From positions 1 through 37,832 of the IMG/VR virus record IMGVR_UViG_3300002835_000485: 37,832 nucleotides of DNA; one strand, given 5' to 3'. Position 1 is the stretch's first letter; each line of letters begins with the position of its first letter. Origin of the DNA: a virus. Positions 1 through 8,199 of this stretch are shown piece after piece. The translations under genes were made by a program, and so were the position numbers. The notes beneath the pieces are model-generated. The model worked only from the letters and a program-made list of their open reading frames with translations, was not told the DNA's origin and searched no databases.

Positions 1-1271
1 TCAGGGTTGTAAGTCGTTGCCGAAGCGGTGTCAGCAGGGCCACCACTTTCTTTCTTCTCTTCCAACTCAACACGGAAGTGTCTCTCCAACCATTCTTTCT
101 TCGGCGTGAAACCAGATTGAATAAGCAGAGAAACGTCCGGCATCGTAAGAGTTGATTCCTCGATTCGGAACTCCCGAGTAAGAACGGGAGCAGCGACGTC
201 AGTTCCGAAGTTCAGGTCAACGATCCACCGAATGAGAGTTTGCGTAAGATTCTGTGAAATGATCTCAGAAAGTTCTGACGCCTTCACGACTCGAACAACA
301 TTCGCAACCTGGGAGGAAGCACGGGAACCAGCCTCAGCTTGCCCCGCTTCGTTCTCTCCGCAAATTAACACGCTAATTTCTTTGTCGATGTAGTCAATCA
401 GGTTTTTGAACACATCGGGGCTTCCAGACGGCGTTACGAACTCTAACTCGTAACCCTCCGGGAGGATCATTGCCGTCTCCTGGCTCAAGTTGGAAAGATG
501 GTCGTACAACGTGTCGATTTCTTTCGTACTTGCGCTCAAAGGGGCTTTCGCAACGGCTGTCGGCGTGGCGTAGCGGTCGCCGTAAAGCACGTAGGACTCA
601 ATCGCCCTGCGACGGAACTTGACGAGCGGGTACAAGATTCGGCCCAAGGATGAACCGTAAGGGTCACCATTGTGAGAAACCCAGTACCGATTGACAATGA
701 ATTTGCGCGTCGGAAGCTCAACACCTTCGAACATTCGGTTGAATGTCAGGCAGCGCATTGTGAAACCCGTCTGGGCATCTTCCTTTTCCTGGAAAACGAA
801 ACGACGTTGGTCACGCATCCGCACATCAAACGGAATAACGCCTCTTTTCGTTTTCTTCCACATCACTTCTCCGACGGAGAACCCTGTGATGATTGCTTCC
901 GCAAGTCCCTTATAAATATCATCAAGAGGAATTTCTTCAAGCACTTCGCTTACGAAATCCCTTACAGCTACATCGCCGGGTTTGTCACTATATTGCTCAA
1001 CGTACCACGGACGGGAGGTAATTTCTTGAACAAGTTTGGCAAAACAGCCTTGAACTTGCTCGTCGTAAAGAAGGCGCTGGTATACAACTAGCGCACGGTT
1101 CCCGCCTTTTTGAATGAGGAGATCATCGTTAGGTCTGACAATCGTATTACCTTGACCAGTGAACGGGCTGCTAGACCCGAACATGTAGATCGAAGATAGA
1201 TTATAGGGGTCAGAAGTATAACGAGCTACCTCTCCCGATGGCACTGGGGCTGTCTTAAATCTCTGAGCCAT
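1..1271 (-). CDS. Portal protein, Mu gp29-like (DUF935), 3' end cut by window
   Basis: This is the N-terminal 423 residues of a portal protein; the frame stays open to the window edge. The portal forms the dodecameric ring at the capsid vertex through which DNA is packaged. The translation has the usual order of the DUF935/Mu gp29 family: a start with paired polar loops, a segment reading DIYKGLAEAIITGFSVGEVMW at about residues 130-150, a basic RDQRRFVF strand, and the helical stem-like segment rich in ENEAGQAEAGSRASSQ at about 330-345. The ATG at 1271 is preceded by AGAGG at SD distance. It is the last gene of a run after the sheath and gp25 genes. A GGGTAAAA element lies about 35 bp upstream, so it may have its own promoter. 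Family call from memory of the fold family; the portal role is fairly sure. Confidence 0.8.
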   Translation of the reverse strand, partial: MAQRFKTAPVPSGEVARYTSDPYNLSSIYMFGSSSPFTGQGNTIVRPNDDLLIQKGGNRALVVYQRLLYDEQVQGCFAKLVQEITSRPWYVEQYSDKPGDVAVRDFVSEVLEEIPLDDIYKGLAEAIITGFSVGEVMWKKTKRGVIPFDVRMRDQRRFVFQEKEDAQTGFTMRCLTFNRMFEGVELPTRKFIVNRYWVSHNGDPYGSSLGRILYPLVKFRRRAIESYVLYGDRYATPTAVAKAPLSASTKEIDTLYDHLSNLSQETAMILPEGYELEFVTPSGSPDVFKNLIDYIDKEISVLICGENEAGQAEAGSRASSQVANVVRVVKASELSEIISQNLTQTLIRWIVDLNFGTDVAAPVLTREFRIEESTLTMPDVSLLIQSGFTPKKEWLERHFRVELEEKKESGGPADTASATTYNP

Positions 1272-1298
1272 CCAATCCTCTGGTAGTTCTAGTCCTTA

Positions 1299-1316
1299 TG
1301 TCAAGTTTTACCCTCG
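1299..1316 (-). promoter_or_regulatory. GGGTAAAA element upstream of portal, candidate late promoter
   Basis: The minus strand reads CGAGGGTAAAACTTGACA here, and exactly the same 18 bases occur at 7801-7818 upstream of the tail chaperone gene. Here the TAA is the stop codon of the small upstream gene. At the other site the same bases are ordinary sense codons, so the conservation is at DNA level. Promoter function is inferred. Confidence 0.4.
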
Positions 1317-1469
1317 AGGCAGCTCGGGGAAGTTTTGCGAGATATAGTTTTCAAGTTTAGCCAGGATTCTCGAGTATTCGTCGTAGATTTTCTCGCTTGA
1401 TGTTTGGCTCATGTAGTACCGACAAGCTGAGATTAGTCGGTAGATGTCTTTTTCTTGTAGAGAGTACAT
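1308..1469 (-). CDS. Small hypothetical protein, 53 aa
   Basis: A short gene between gp25 and portal, starting MYSLQEKDIYRLISACRYYM. Its ATG overlaps the gp25 stop codon as TGATG, which supports translational coupling and chooses the start. It is predicted mainly helical, with no membrane segment and no recognised motif. The final codons lie inside the repeated GGGTAAAA element. Function unknown; the position suggests a head-tail or baseplate accessory. Confidence 0.6.
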   Translation of the reverse strand: MYSLQEKDIYRLISACRYYMSQTSSEKIYDEYSRILAKLENYISQNFPELPRG

Positions 1470-1846
1470 CAGTTTGCCAGAGTAAACTGCATCGGTGGCT
1501 GGGGAACTCCGTTTACAGCGTACTGGATGAAAACGTGGTACACCCCGTCATCGCCCTGTGATTTCCAGTCCCCTGTTACGCTCAGGTCAGACAACCCTGA
1601 AACGTTTGCAGAAATTGATGCCTGCAGTTCGGAGTTGATTTGACCCGGATCCAGGACGTTCAGAACCTGATCTGCTATCCCGTAGTTTGCTCTCATAACC
1701 CGCTCGTAGTAACGGGTTTCAACTACGCTCCGAATTTGCTGCGTTATCAAAGCGTAGTCTACACTTGTCGCTAAATTCCCGTTGACGATAGTCAAAGGGT
1801 AAGCCAATCCTCGAATACTCGCTGCTAAAGGCTCGGTTACGCTCAT
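1469..1846 (-). CDS. Baseplate wedge protein, gp25/GpW family
   Basis: 125 residues, the usual length for the T4 gp25 / P2 gpW lysozyme-like baseplate family. This protein joins the tube-sheath initiation complex to the baseplate wedges. The hallmark segment is ITQQIRSVVETRYYERVMRANYG (about residues 34-56): a helix followed by T-x-x-x-ERVM-x-x-x-YG. The C-terminal half has the alternating strands of the family (GVYHVFIQYAVNG). The start overlaps the stop of the upstream gene as ATGA. Its place after the sheath gene fits a contractile tail operon. Confidence 0.87.
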   Translation of the reverse strand: MSVTEPLAASIRGLAYPLTIVNGNLATSVDYALITQQIRSVVETRYYERVMRANYGIADQVLNVLDPGQINSELQASISANVSGLSDLSVTGDWKSQGDDGVYHVFIQYAVNGVPQPPMQFTLAN

Positions 1847-2121
1847 CGGTATCTACGGGAAATTTCAAATTCCAGGTTGTTCAACCTTCTGCGAATTTCT
1901 TCGGACGGAAGGGAACTCTCAATGACTTTGTTCACCTCTTGCCGCATTCCGGTGTGGCTCAAGGATCGATAGTAGGAAGGATCAACCAGATCCTCTTCTT
2001 GTTTTACACCGGAAAGAAGGGAGAGGCAAAGGGTTTCAACTGAAACCCCTTGCTCTCTGGCCCTTAGTTCAAGCTGTAGTAGAAGAGAGTCAGGAATCAG
2101 TAACGTTAATTCCTTGTTCAT
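1843..2121 (-). CDS. Hypothetical protein with ribbon-helix-helix-like N terminus
   Basis: 92 residues from the ATG at 2121 (MNKELTLLIPDSLLLQL); another in-frame ATG lies four codons upstream at 2133. The first 45 residues read like a ribbon-helix-helix fold: a beta strand (LTLLIP), then a helix (SLLLQLELRAREQG), then VSVETLCLSLL. The C-terminal half is charged and helical. It sits between sheath and gp25 and is coupled to gp25 by ATGA. It may be a small regulator or a tail accessory; I cannot tell which. Confidence 0.6.
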   Translation of the reverse strand: MNKELTLLIPDSLLLQLELRAREQGVSVETLCLSLLSGVKQEEDLVDPSYYRSLSHTGMRQEVNKVIESSLPSEEIRRRLNNLEFEISRRYR

Positions 2122-2138
2122 TATGACTCTCATTTAGT

Positions 2139-5100
2139 TTAGAAACCGGTGTTGTTAGTTCCCAGTCCTTGAGCGTTCAGCTCGTTCTGCATTTGACCAA
2201 CGGCAACGCGGATCAGATCGATCTGAATTCTTTCCAGAGTCGGGACAGGAGTCACAAACACCTTGGCGTTAATGATTCCGTTCTCGAGTGAGGCAGGAGG
2301 GTTGATTCGAGCATCACAGATAACTTGGAAAGCGTCGCTTGGGCGAGCGCCGAACAGAGCACCACGAGAGTACAGCTGGTTCAGAACGCTATTGCCAACC
2401 GAAATGATCTGGTTGAACGCCACACCGAATCCGTCGATAACGTTGAAGATCTGGCTATCGAAGGCATTTCTCAGCGAACCGTAAACAACGTTCAGAATGA
2501 CGCGAGTGTTTACGAACTGGTACAGACGCTGTTGAGCGTCAGCAGTGTTAACGCGAGTTCTTCCGCCCCAGACAAACACCGCGCTGGTTGGGTAACCAGG
2601 CAGGGTACGGATTGCGTTGCAACCGTCAGGGTTGAGAAGGTTTTGCTGAGCCGAGTTGATCGGAATCTGAGCTGCCACTGCGTCGGCAAGTTGATACTTG
2701 ACACCAGCAGGCGGGAACTGATATCCCTCAGCGCGGTAACGACGCAGAGCAATTCCGGTCACGTAAGGTGAAGGAGGAATCCACTGACCCGAAGCGTTCT
2801 CGATGTAAGGACCGTAGTAAGCAATGAAACCGAAAGGTTGGAAGTACCTTTGGCTATCGTTGTACAGACGGTTGACATTGTCAACGCCAGCCTCAATGAA
2901 CTCAGCCTGGGGAACACCGTTGAACCCAACGCCACGGATCGCATCGCTGATGATTTCGGTGGAGGTGATTGGGTCAAAGCGCCAGAGAGCACTCGGAGGA
3001 GTTGCCTCAGGGGTGAAGTTCAGACCAACTTGTGAGCCGTAGCAAGGTTGACCAGCAACACTCAAGTCGCCACCATCAGGGATAACCACCCAGTCGTAAG
3101 CGGTTCCGTTGTAAGTCACGGCGATCCGATCATTAACTGCAACCTCAGTTACTCCGTCAGGGCCAACGGCGCCAGCAGGAGCCACAGTAACGTTGAAGTA
3201 AACCCCGACGAGTTTAGCAACAGCATCTTGAATGTCAACCCCAGTGTCTGACACGGCGAGGCCGGTCGAAGTAACGTAGGGAGTCGCAGTGTCCAGGACA
3301 CCTAACGTGGCAGAGGTAGCGGCCTCGTAGTCACCGCCTGCAATCGGATCGATTGAAGGAACCAGGAATGCTTGTGAAGCAAAGTTCTGGTCAACGGTTG
3401 GGGTGCAGTACCAGTTCTCAAGAGTTGTGGAAGGAGAGCCGGGGGCCGAAAGAGTAAGCTCAGGCAGCCAACCTGCAGTAGAATTCTCACCGAAAGGTGA
3501 AATCAAACCAACACCAAGAGCGGTCAAGCTGTTGTTGAAGAAGATCGAGACTTCAGGGTTGCTCGCGGAAGGAGCAGGAGCTGCAGCCGAATCAGCTGCT
3601 TCTGAAGCGATCAGGCCGCTATTCAGACCGTACTTCCGAGCACGAACAAACGGAATAACCGACAGCTCAGCCAGAGTGGCCGAAGTTGCCTCACCGCCAA
3701 GAACCTTCGTGTAGAAGATTGTGGGGCTAGAGACAAAAGAGGTTGTACCGCTCGGAATCGTTACGAAAGAAGAAGCCGTGTAAGAGGTTAAGCTCTCAGC
3801 CAGGCAGAAGGTGTCTGCGTCGATCACCTGAACGTAGTAAAGCGCCTCAGAAACTTTAGTCGTTGCGCGGAAAAGGTTTACTCCGGCGTTGGTCTTCACC
3901 GATTGAGTGAAGTACAGTTTCTGACCGCTCGTCAAGCCGTGAGCGACACAAGTAACCCGAGCCGTGCCAGTGTAAGCTCCTGTGGAACCAGCCACGGAAG
4001 TGTCGGGGTCCAGGATTGTACGGGATACGAAGTTCAGACGGTAGTTAGCGGTAGCATCCTGAAGGCTAGCAGGAAGGTGCAGTGTGTTGACATACTGAGC
4101 GGCCCCAGTAATGTTCTGCAGAAGGTTTGAAGTCTGACCGTTAATTGTCTGAGGCAGGCTGTAGAAAGGAACAACGTATGTGAAGTCGCAGGTTCCAGTG
4201 GCTCCGCCAAAGTTGATCGCATTGGCAGGGGTTGTCAGGTTAATTGAACCACCAGCAGCAATGACTTCATCCAGAACGGACACAGCGTTAGGCGCGTCGT
4301 AGGCGAAGAACACGTTATTAAACGAGTAATCACCGGTTGCCTCCAGATCATACGGAGGAGCAATAACGAAGATCGTTCCGTCTTCCCCGATCGTGCTCAG
4401 AATGTCACCAGTGGCGTTACTGAAGGTAACTTCCTGAATCTGGTAAGACACAGGCCAGTAATTTGCCACGTTGAGGACGAGCATTGTGTCGTCGACGGTT
4501 GAATCAACCTCGAATGTGGCTGAATCCAGCAGGCCAACTTTCTCACCAGCGGCGACAGGAGTTGCACTCCGAGACTGAGAGATAGCGGTTTCTGCCGTGG
4601 GAGAAGCAATCAGAGCTTGGTAGGTGAGCTTATCGTAGGATACGTCAGCACCAACCCACTCGTACATGGCATTGTCTACCAGGTACTTATTTCCGGTGAC
4701 CAGGTCAGCAGCAGGCTCGTGAGGTGTGAATGCGCTGTACTTGTTGATGTCGGTCACAAGGAAAGGACCGGGATCGGCAAGAGCCAGCCACTTGTAGTTG
4801 TTGTTGGCGCAATGATCGGCAGCAGCAGCTCCGACAGCAGAACGGCCATCAGCATCAAACTGAGCGTACGCAGTTGGAGTAATCAAGTAGCCTTGATCTT
4901 GCTGACCGTCGAAAGCGGTCTCGATGCACTGAATGTAATCCTGGGGAACTCGCTCCAGGTTCTGCTGTTGGCCAACGATGTTCTGAATGTCATAAACATT
5001 CTGCATCATGACGTACTGAGCACCGACTGGCAGAACCAGCGGAACAACGCTCACGTTAGCGTCAAACGTAGCGGCAGCAATGCTTACGAAAGCATTCTCA

Positions 5101-5771
5101 GAGTTTGAGAGAGGGTCGATCGAAGTTACAAGACCGAAATCACGAACGTAGACGGAGCTACGAACACTCGGGTTGCTCTCAATCGCCTCTGCGATCGCAA
5201 TTGCGATAGCGGAAGAAATTCTGCGGTTGTTAACTTCGTCGCCAGGGATGTAGTCTACGGGAATTGTAACTGGAACACCCAGCCACTCTCCGTCGTTGGT
5301 GTAACCTGTGGATCCATCGCCTGCTACGAGGCGATTTCCGTTGATTACAAGTTGTGCGTAAACAACGTCTCCAGCCTCGAAGTTCGAGGGAAGACCTGCG
5401 TTGCTCTGCTTGGTTCCGTTAGGAAGAATCTCAATCTCTACGATCTGATCAGGAGTGCCAACGCGAACAACGCGTAGATCACCAATCTGAGCATTCTGGA
5501 AAAACTCGTTAACGCAGTTGTAGCTCAGCAAGGGAATCCGGGCCTCAGGAACGCTTCCACCAACGAGGGCGAAATAGTCGTTCAGCGAAGTGATCGGAGT
5601 AGGTGTGTTATAAGGGAAAACTGTAACCGGCACTGTTTCTTCGGTTTCCACCAGCATGTAAACAGTGCTAAAATTAGCAACGTCAGCGTTTGCGACAACA
5701 CCGGCACGCTCATTGATGTATACACCAGGAGCTCCGGGGGTTGTTCCACCGCCAAGAGAAAATGTGGCCAT
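2139..5771 (-). CDS. Contractile tail sheath protein, unusually large (1210 aa)
   Basis: The N terminus from ATG 5771, MATFSLGGGTTPGAPGVYIN, is the typical sheath opening. The C terminus carries the conserved sheath core: LRRYRAEGYQFPPAGVKYQL, a VWGGRT segment, NTRVILNVVYGSLRNAF, and the final strand-helix hand (VTPVPTLERIQIDLIRV). Upstream in-frame TTG at 5816 is less likely. T4 gp18 is 659 residues, so this protein is nearly twice as long. The extra length is Thr/Ser/Ala/Val-rich beta-type sequence in the middle (about residues 200-950), which probably forms domains on the outside of the tail. A GGGTAAAA element lies about 100 bp upstream of the start. Confidence 0.93.
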   Translation of the reverse strand: MATFSLGGGTTPGAPGVYINERAGVVANADVANFSTVYMLVETEETVPVTVFPYNTPTPITSLNDYFALVGGSVPEARIPLLSYNCVNEFFQNAQIGDLRVVRVGTPDQIVEIEILPNGTKQSNAGLPSNFEAGDVVYAQLVINGNRLVAGDGSTGYTNDGEWLGVPVTIPVDYIPGDEVNNRRISSAIAIAIAEAIESNPSVRSSVYVRDFGLVTSIDPLSNSENAFVSIAAATFDANVSVVPLVLPVGAQYVMMQNVYDIQNIVGQQQNLERVPQDYIQCIETAFDGQQDQGYLITPTAYAQFDADGRSAVGAAAADHCANNNYKWLALADPGPFLVTDINKYSAFTPHEPAADLVTGNKYLVDNAMYEWVGADVSYDKLTYQALIASPTAETAISQSRSATPVAAGEKVGLLDSATFEVDSTVDDTMLVLNVANYWPVSYQIQEVTFSNATGDILSTIGEDGTIFVIAPPYDLEATGDYSFNNVFFAYDAPNAVSVLDEVIAAGGSINLTTPANAINFGGATGTCDFTYVVPFYSLPQTINGQTSNLLQNITGAAQYVNTLHLPASLQDATANYRLNFVSRTILDPDTSVAGSTGAYTGTARVTCVAHGLTSGQKLYFTQSVKTNAGVNLFRATTKVSEALYYVQVIDADTFCLAESLTSYTASSFVTIPSGTTSFVSSPTIFYTKVLGGEATSATLAELSVIPFVRARKYGLNSGLIASEAADSAAAPAPSASNPEVSIFFNNSLTALGVGLISPFGENSTAGWLPELTLSAPGSPSTTLENWYCTPTVDQNFASQAFLVPSIDPIAGGDYEAATSATLGVLDTATPYVTSTGLAVSDTGVDIQDAVAKLVGVYFNVTVAPAGAVGPDGVTEVAVNDRIAVTYNGTAYDWVVIPDGGDLSVAGQPCYGSQVGLNFTPEATPPSALWRFDPITSTEIISDAIRGVGFNGVPQAEFIEAGVDNVNRLYNDSQRYFQPFGFIAYYGPYIENASGQWIPPSPYVTGIALRRYRAEGYQFPPAGVKYQLADAVAAQIPINSAQQNLLNPDGCNAIRTLPGYPTSAVFVWGGRTRVNTADAQQRLYQFVNTRVILNVVYGSLRNAFDSQIFNVIDGFGVAFNQIISVGNSVLNQLYSRGALFGARPSDAFQVICDARINPPASLENGIINAKVFVTPVPTLERIQIDLIRVAVGQMQNELNAQGLGTNNTGF

Positions 5772-5873
5772 GTTTTTAAGAGGGTGTTCCTTCTTTCCCT
5801 TCAGCAGTGCAGGCAAGGATGACTCCTACGTGGTCTCCGTAGAGCTACTGTTGGGACACAAATGTGTACTAAC

Positions 5874-5882
5874 TTTTACCCT
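5874..5882 (-). promoter_or_regulatory. GGGTAAAA element upstream of sheath gene
   Basis: The minus strand reads TAGGGTAAAAG, overlapping the stop codon of the LysM-like gene. It lies about 103 bp before the sheath ATG, and the leader between them contains AAGGGAAAGAAGGA. Same element as at 1306, 7806 and 11932; promoter role inferred. Confidence 0.35.
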
Positions 5883-6243
5883 ACTGAACACCTGTAATCG
5901 CAGGCAGGCTATCAAACGATAGCCCGTTGAGAGACTCTCGCAAGACAACGCCTTGCAGAGTATATTTGTTCAATGACGAAACATACTCAGACTCTGAGTC
6001 AAACGGAAAGATCTCGTCTGCCTGTGCCCCTTCAACGGTTCCAGACACAAAAGAAGCTTGTTGCAAACTTCCGGAAGGACTCTCAGGGTTGGGTAGAAGG
6101 AGTTGAGCACCAATCGGGGGAAGTTCAGTAACGTCCCACTGAGGATTCAACTCAAGCACCGCCCGGTACTCAAGAGAATTGGTGTAGTACTGGTACCCGA
6201 GTTTCCTCCAGGTGAACTGGGGCTGGAAGGGCAGAGTAATCAT
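5881..6243 (-). CDS. LysM-like tail protein
   Basis: 120 residues. The N-terminal half matches the LysM-like fold of phage tail/baseplate hub proteins (P2 gpX type): a strand (FTWRKLGYQYYTNSLEYRAVLELNPQ, about residues 10-35), then PPIGAQLLLPNP ending the small beta-alpha-alpha-beta unit. The C-terminal half is acidic with no clear fold. It follows the tail chaperone and virion morphogenesis genes and precedes the sheath gene, a fitting place for a tail-tube or hub connector. LysM domains bind peptidoglycan or act as structural adapters; the latter is likelier here. Confidence 0.65.
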   Translation of the reverse strand: MITLPFQPQFTWRKLGYQYYTNSLEYRAVLELNPQWDVTELPPIGAQLLLPNPESPSGSLQQASFVSGTVEGAQADEIFPFDSESEYVSSLNKYTLQGVVLRESLNGLSFDSLPAITGVQ

Positions 6244-6245
6244 TT

Positions 6246-6620
6246 TCAGACCATCTTACGAGAGCGAGCCAAAAGACGAGCGCCAATCGATGTTCCACGA
6301 TTCAGTTCAAAGCCTTCTTCTTCGGCCACTTTCTTAGCCGCAGCTTCAAGAACGGCGGGGCTGGTTGGAACGAAAATATCTTCTTCTTGAGTGCGACTCT
6401 GCAGTTTCGTGCGAACGTCAGTCTCAATCTGCTCTTTTTCTACAGCAGGCGCGGCTGGAACTGGCTCTTCAGTCAACATTTGAACTTCAATCTTCGCGGG
6501 TTCCGGTTGTGCCTCTGCTTTCACCTCTTCAGCTTGCTCGTAAGCCTCGTTGACTTGCGGAGTCGAAGTGTCGTCGGCGGTGAAAGTTCCGTCTTCGTTG
6601 TGAGCTCTTTTTCTGGCCAT
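6246..6620 (-). CDS. Acidic, disordered hypothetical structural-operon protein
   Basis: 124 residues from ATG 6620 (MARKRAHNEDGTF), two bases past the stop of the preceding gene; this is why I prefer it to the TTG 33 bases upstream. The middle is low-complexity, rich in Glu, Ala, Pro and Val (EEVKAEAQPEPAKIEV), and likely disordered. The C-terminal 40 residues look ordered and basic (GTSIGARLLARSRKMV). No family recognised. Its position among tail genes suggests a structural or assembly role. Confidence 0.65.
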   Translation of the reverse strand: MARKRAHNEDGTFTADDTSTPQVNEAYEQAEEVKAEAQPEPAKIEVQMLTEEPVPAAPAVEKEQIETDVRTKLQSRTQEEDIFVPTSPAVLEAAAKKVAEEEGFELNRGTSIGARLLARSRKMV

Positions 6621-6622
6621 GA

Positions 6623-7036
6623 TTAACGTTTTTGTGTGAGAATGTTTTTCCAAGCGATCGGAACAATCTGCTTGAGAGACTTATCCGGAACACCCATCCA
6701 CGGCCTCGCAGCCATCTTTGAAGTTCCGAACTGGTGATATACGCCATACGGGGCGGCCTTCACCTCGAAGCCTTCTCCTTTCGGTAAAATCTGGGCTTCG
6801 TTTTGCATGAACCCTGTTGCCCGTAGAATCGGTTGACCAGGGTATTTGCGAAGTTTCGCAATCGCGTATTTTGGTGTAAGGGAAGCCCAAGGTCTTCCCG
6901 TAGTGGGATCAGATTCCTGGCGCCAAGGAACGGCATGATCTTTCAAGAGAATGGGCGCCCACTCTTTCTGAGTAGGCTTCCACCAGTCTAGGTTAAACTG
7001 AAGGAAACCGCCCTTCTTAACTTGAAAACTGATCAT
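6623..7036 (-). CDS. Virion morphogenesis / tail completion protein, P2 gpS-like
   Basis: 137 residues. It has the features of the phage virion morphogenesis family (P2 gpS, Mu gpG type): a W-x-x-LTPKYAxxK segment (about residues 50-60), a central LRATGFMQNEA turn, then APYGVYHQFGTSKMAARPWMG (about 95-115), where Y-x-x-x-HQFG and ARPWMG are the usual signatures. These proteins finish the tail end so it can join the head. The ATG overlaps the stop of the chaperone reading frame (ATGA). Confidence 0.78.
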   Translation of the reverse strand: MISFQVKKGGFLQFNLDWWKPTQKEWAPILLKDHAVPWRQESDPTTGRPWASLTPKYAIAKLRKYPGQPILRATGFMQNEAQILPKGEGFEVKAAPYGVYHQFGTSKMAARPWMGVPDKSLKQIVPIAWKNILTQKR

Positions 7037-7461
7037 CTTTGCCTTGAGCTCTTTTTGATCGCTTGCTCTTGCTTTTCCGCAAAATCTTCAACAATGTTGA
7101 TCATTGCAAGAATTTTGCTCATCGGTTGTTTCTCTAACCAGTCTACAGTGCTATCCCAACGTTGTTTGCACAAGTGGAAAGAAACCTCAAGCCAGTTTTC
7201 GACCGTTAAGACTTTTTCGTTGATGATCTCTTCCCCAATCCACTTGAAAACTTTTTCCGTTTGAGGAAGGGTGAAATACGCTAAGTCGTCGTGATTCTGA
7301 ATGAGCCGGGAGATCAAAGGGACCATCCCGGTTTCTTTGTTTCGCAAGAGTTGCGCAAAATAAAAGTCTTTCGGGCAAAGCTCTCGAACGTGAAGGGAAA
7401 CACCCTTACCGAAACTTAGCAGATAAGTGAAATCTTCAAGGTCTTCAACGATTAGTTTGGG
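7033..7461 (-). CDS. Tail assembly chaperone, C-terminal part read by -1 frameshift
   Basis: This frame is open from the slippery site at 7461-7455 to a stop at 7033. No good ATG or SD exists near its beginning; the first usable codon (TTG 7347) would remove 38 residues of plausible protein sequence (KLIVEDLEDFTYLLSFGKGV and following). Read by -1 frameshift from the gene upstream it adds about 140 residues, giving a fusion of about 249 residues. The segment is helical and ends in a charged tail. This is the lambda gpG-GT or P2 E-E' arrangement, in which the short and fused proteins coat the tape measure during tail assembly. Confidence 0.75.
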   Translation of the reverse strand, partial: PKLIVEDLEDFTYLLSFGKGVSLHVRELCPKDFYFAQLLRNKETGMVPLISRLIQNHDDLAYFTLPQTEKVFKWIGEEIINEKVLTVENWLEVSFHLCKQRWDSTVDWLEKQPMSKILAMINIVEDFAEKQEQAIKKSSRQR

Positions 7462-7781
7462 TCGGCGTCTTCCTCATCGGACCCGCTTGCCTTGGCAACG
7501 AGGTCGCTGAGTTTCTTGAAGTCTCTCACGCCGAGGTCAAGAATTTCGTCGTAAGTGATCTTGTCGGAGCCTACAATCAGGCGCTCGATGATCTTCATAC
7601 CTCGCTCAACGTCACCGGCTTTGCCAAGTTCTTTCTCCATATACAGGAGATCGCGGCCAGTCATTTCGCGGATTTGAATCTCTCGACCGTCTGAAATCTT
7701 GGTAGAGAATGTTTCGAGCTGCTTTTGTTTTTTGTCCGCTGCCGGAGTTGGTTGTCCAGCATCTGTTGAAATGGTTCGCAT
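7452..7781 (-). CDS. Tail assembly chaperone, short form
   Basis: 109 residues. The protein resembles Mu gp41/P2 gpE-type tail assembly chaperones: a strand-rich start (ISDGREIQIREMTGRDLLYMEKELG, about residues 30-54), a helical middle, and GVRDFKKLSDLVAKASGSDEED near the end. The last two sense codons are CCA AAC before TAA. With the preceding C they form the heptamer CCCAAAC, which fits the X XXY YYZ slippery pattern. The start at 7781 follows a GGGTAAAA element by about 25 bp. Its position upstream of tail completion and sheath genes agrees with the role. Confidence 0.78.
   Translation of the reverse strand: MRTISTDAGQPTPAADKKQKQLETFSTKISDGREIQIREMTGRDLLYMEKELGKAGDVERGMKIIERLIVGSDKITYDEILDLGVRDFKKLSDLVAKASGSDEEDADPN
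7455..7461 (-). other. Slippery heptamer CCCAAAC, candidate -1 frameshift site
   Basis: In the zero frame the bases read C CCA AAC, followed at once by TAA. A one-base backward slip gives CCC AAA and enters the long open frame down to 7033. Slip sites in tail chaperone genes usually sit at the end of the first gene, as here. I did not identify a clear downstream pseudoknot. Confidence 0.7.
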
Positions 7782-7789
7782 AGTAATTG

Positions 7790-8014
7790 CTAAGTGAATC
7801 TGTCAAGTTTTACCCTCGCGTCAACAAGCTGCTTTTCAATCGACTCGGAACCCTCGCCAGGCGGCAGAGACAAGTAAATTTCCTGAGCAGTTTTCCAACT
7901 CTGTTTTGCGCCTTCAAGATCTTCCAGCTTCAGTCGATCCTCGATATCGCATATCCACATGAAGACTATCTCTTTTCGAAAGTAAGGGTCAATTGGAAGG
8001 GGGAACGGCGTCAT
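7790..8014 (-). CDS. Hypothetical protein, 74 aa
   Basis: Starts MTPFPLPIDPYFRKEI at ATG 8014, chosen because it overlaps the stop of the gene before it as ATGA; a longer in-frame start at 8074 would run through that gene. It contains a tetratricopeptide-like helical pair (IEDRLKLEDLEGAKQSWKTA, then SIEKQLVDARVKL). Its last codons carry the 18-base element repeated at 1299-1316. Function unknown. Confidence 0.65.
   Translation of the reverse strand: MTPFPLPIDPYFRKEIVFMWICDIEDRLKLEDLEGAKQSWKTAQEIYLSLPPGEGSESIEKQLVDARVKLDRFT
7801..7818 (-). promoter_or_regulatory. GGGTAAAA element upstream of tail chaperone gene
   Basis: CGAGGGTAAAACTTGACA on the minus strand, identical to the copy at 1299-1316. 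Here it is read through as sense codons near the end of a gene (ARVKLD), so the identity is not explained by a shared stop codon. It ends about 20 bases before the chaperone ATG. Confidence 0.4.
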
Positions 8015-8199
8015 AGGGCGCGAGAGATCGTGAATGCTTGTTGAGGAGAAAAGTACTCGGAGTTGTAAGCGCAATGGACCGAGGAGGGAATTTCTCGTCC
8101 CTTTTTATCATAGGGTGTGACCAGATAGTAAACTCCAGCAATACCAACCATGGTTTCCAGTGAAGCTGATGCGACACGTGACTTGCGTGACTTTTTCAT
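8011..8199 (-). CDS. Small hypothetical protein, 62 aa
   Basis: Starts MKKSRKSRVASASLETMVGI at ATG 8199, overlapping the polymerase stop codon as ATGA, and ends overlapping the next start as ATGA. These overlaps are the main support. It has a basic N terminus and a short hydrophobic stretch (VGIAGVYYLV) too short and mixed to call a membrane segment. No family recognised; it is co-translated with the DNA polymerase. Confidence 0.6.
   Translation of the reverse strand: MKKSRKSRVASASLETMVGIAGVYYLVTPYDKKGREIPSSVHCAYNSEYFSPQQAFTISRAL

Noticed and set aside
5772-5816. Longer sheath start at TTG 5816
   Set aside because: The ATG at 5771 gives the standard sheath N terminus; the extra 15 residues are basic and unlike the family.
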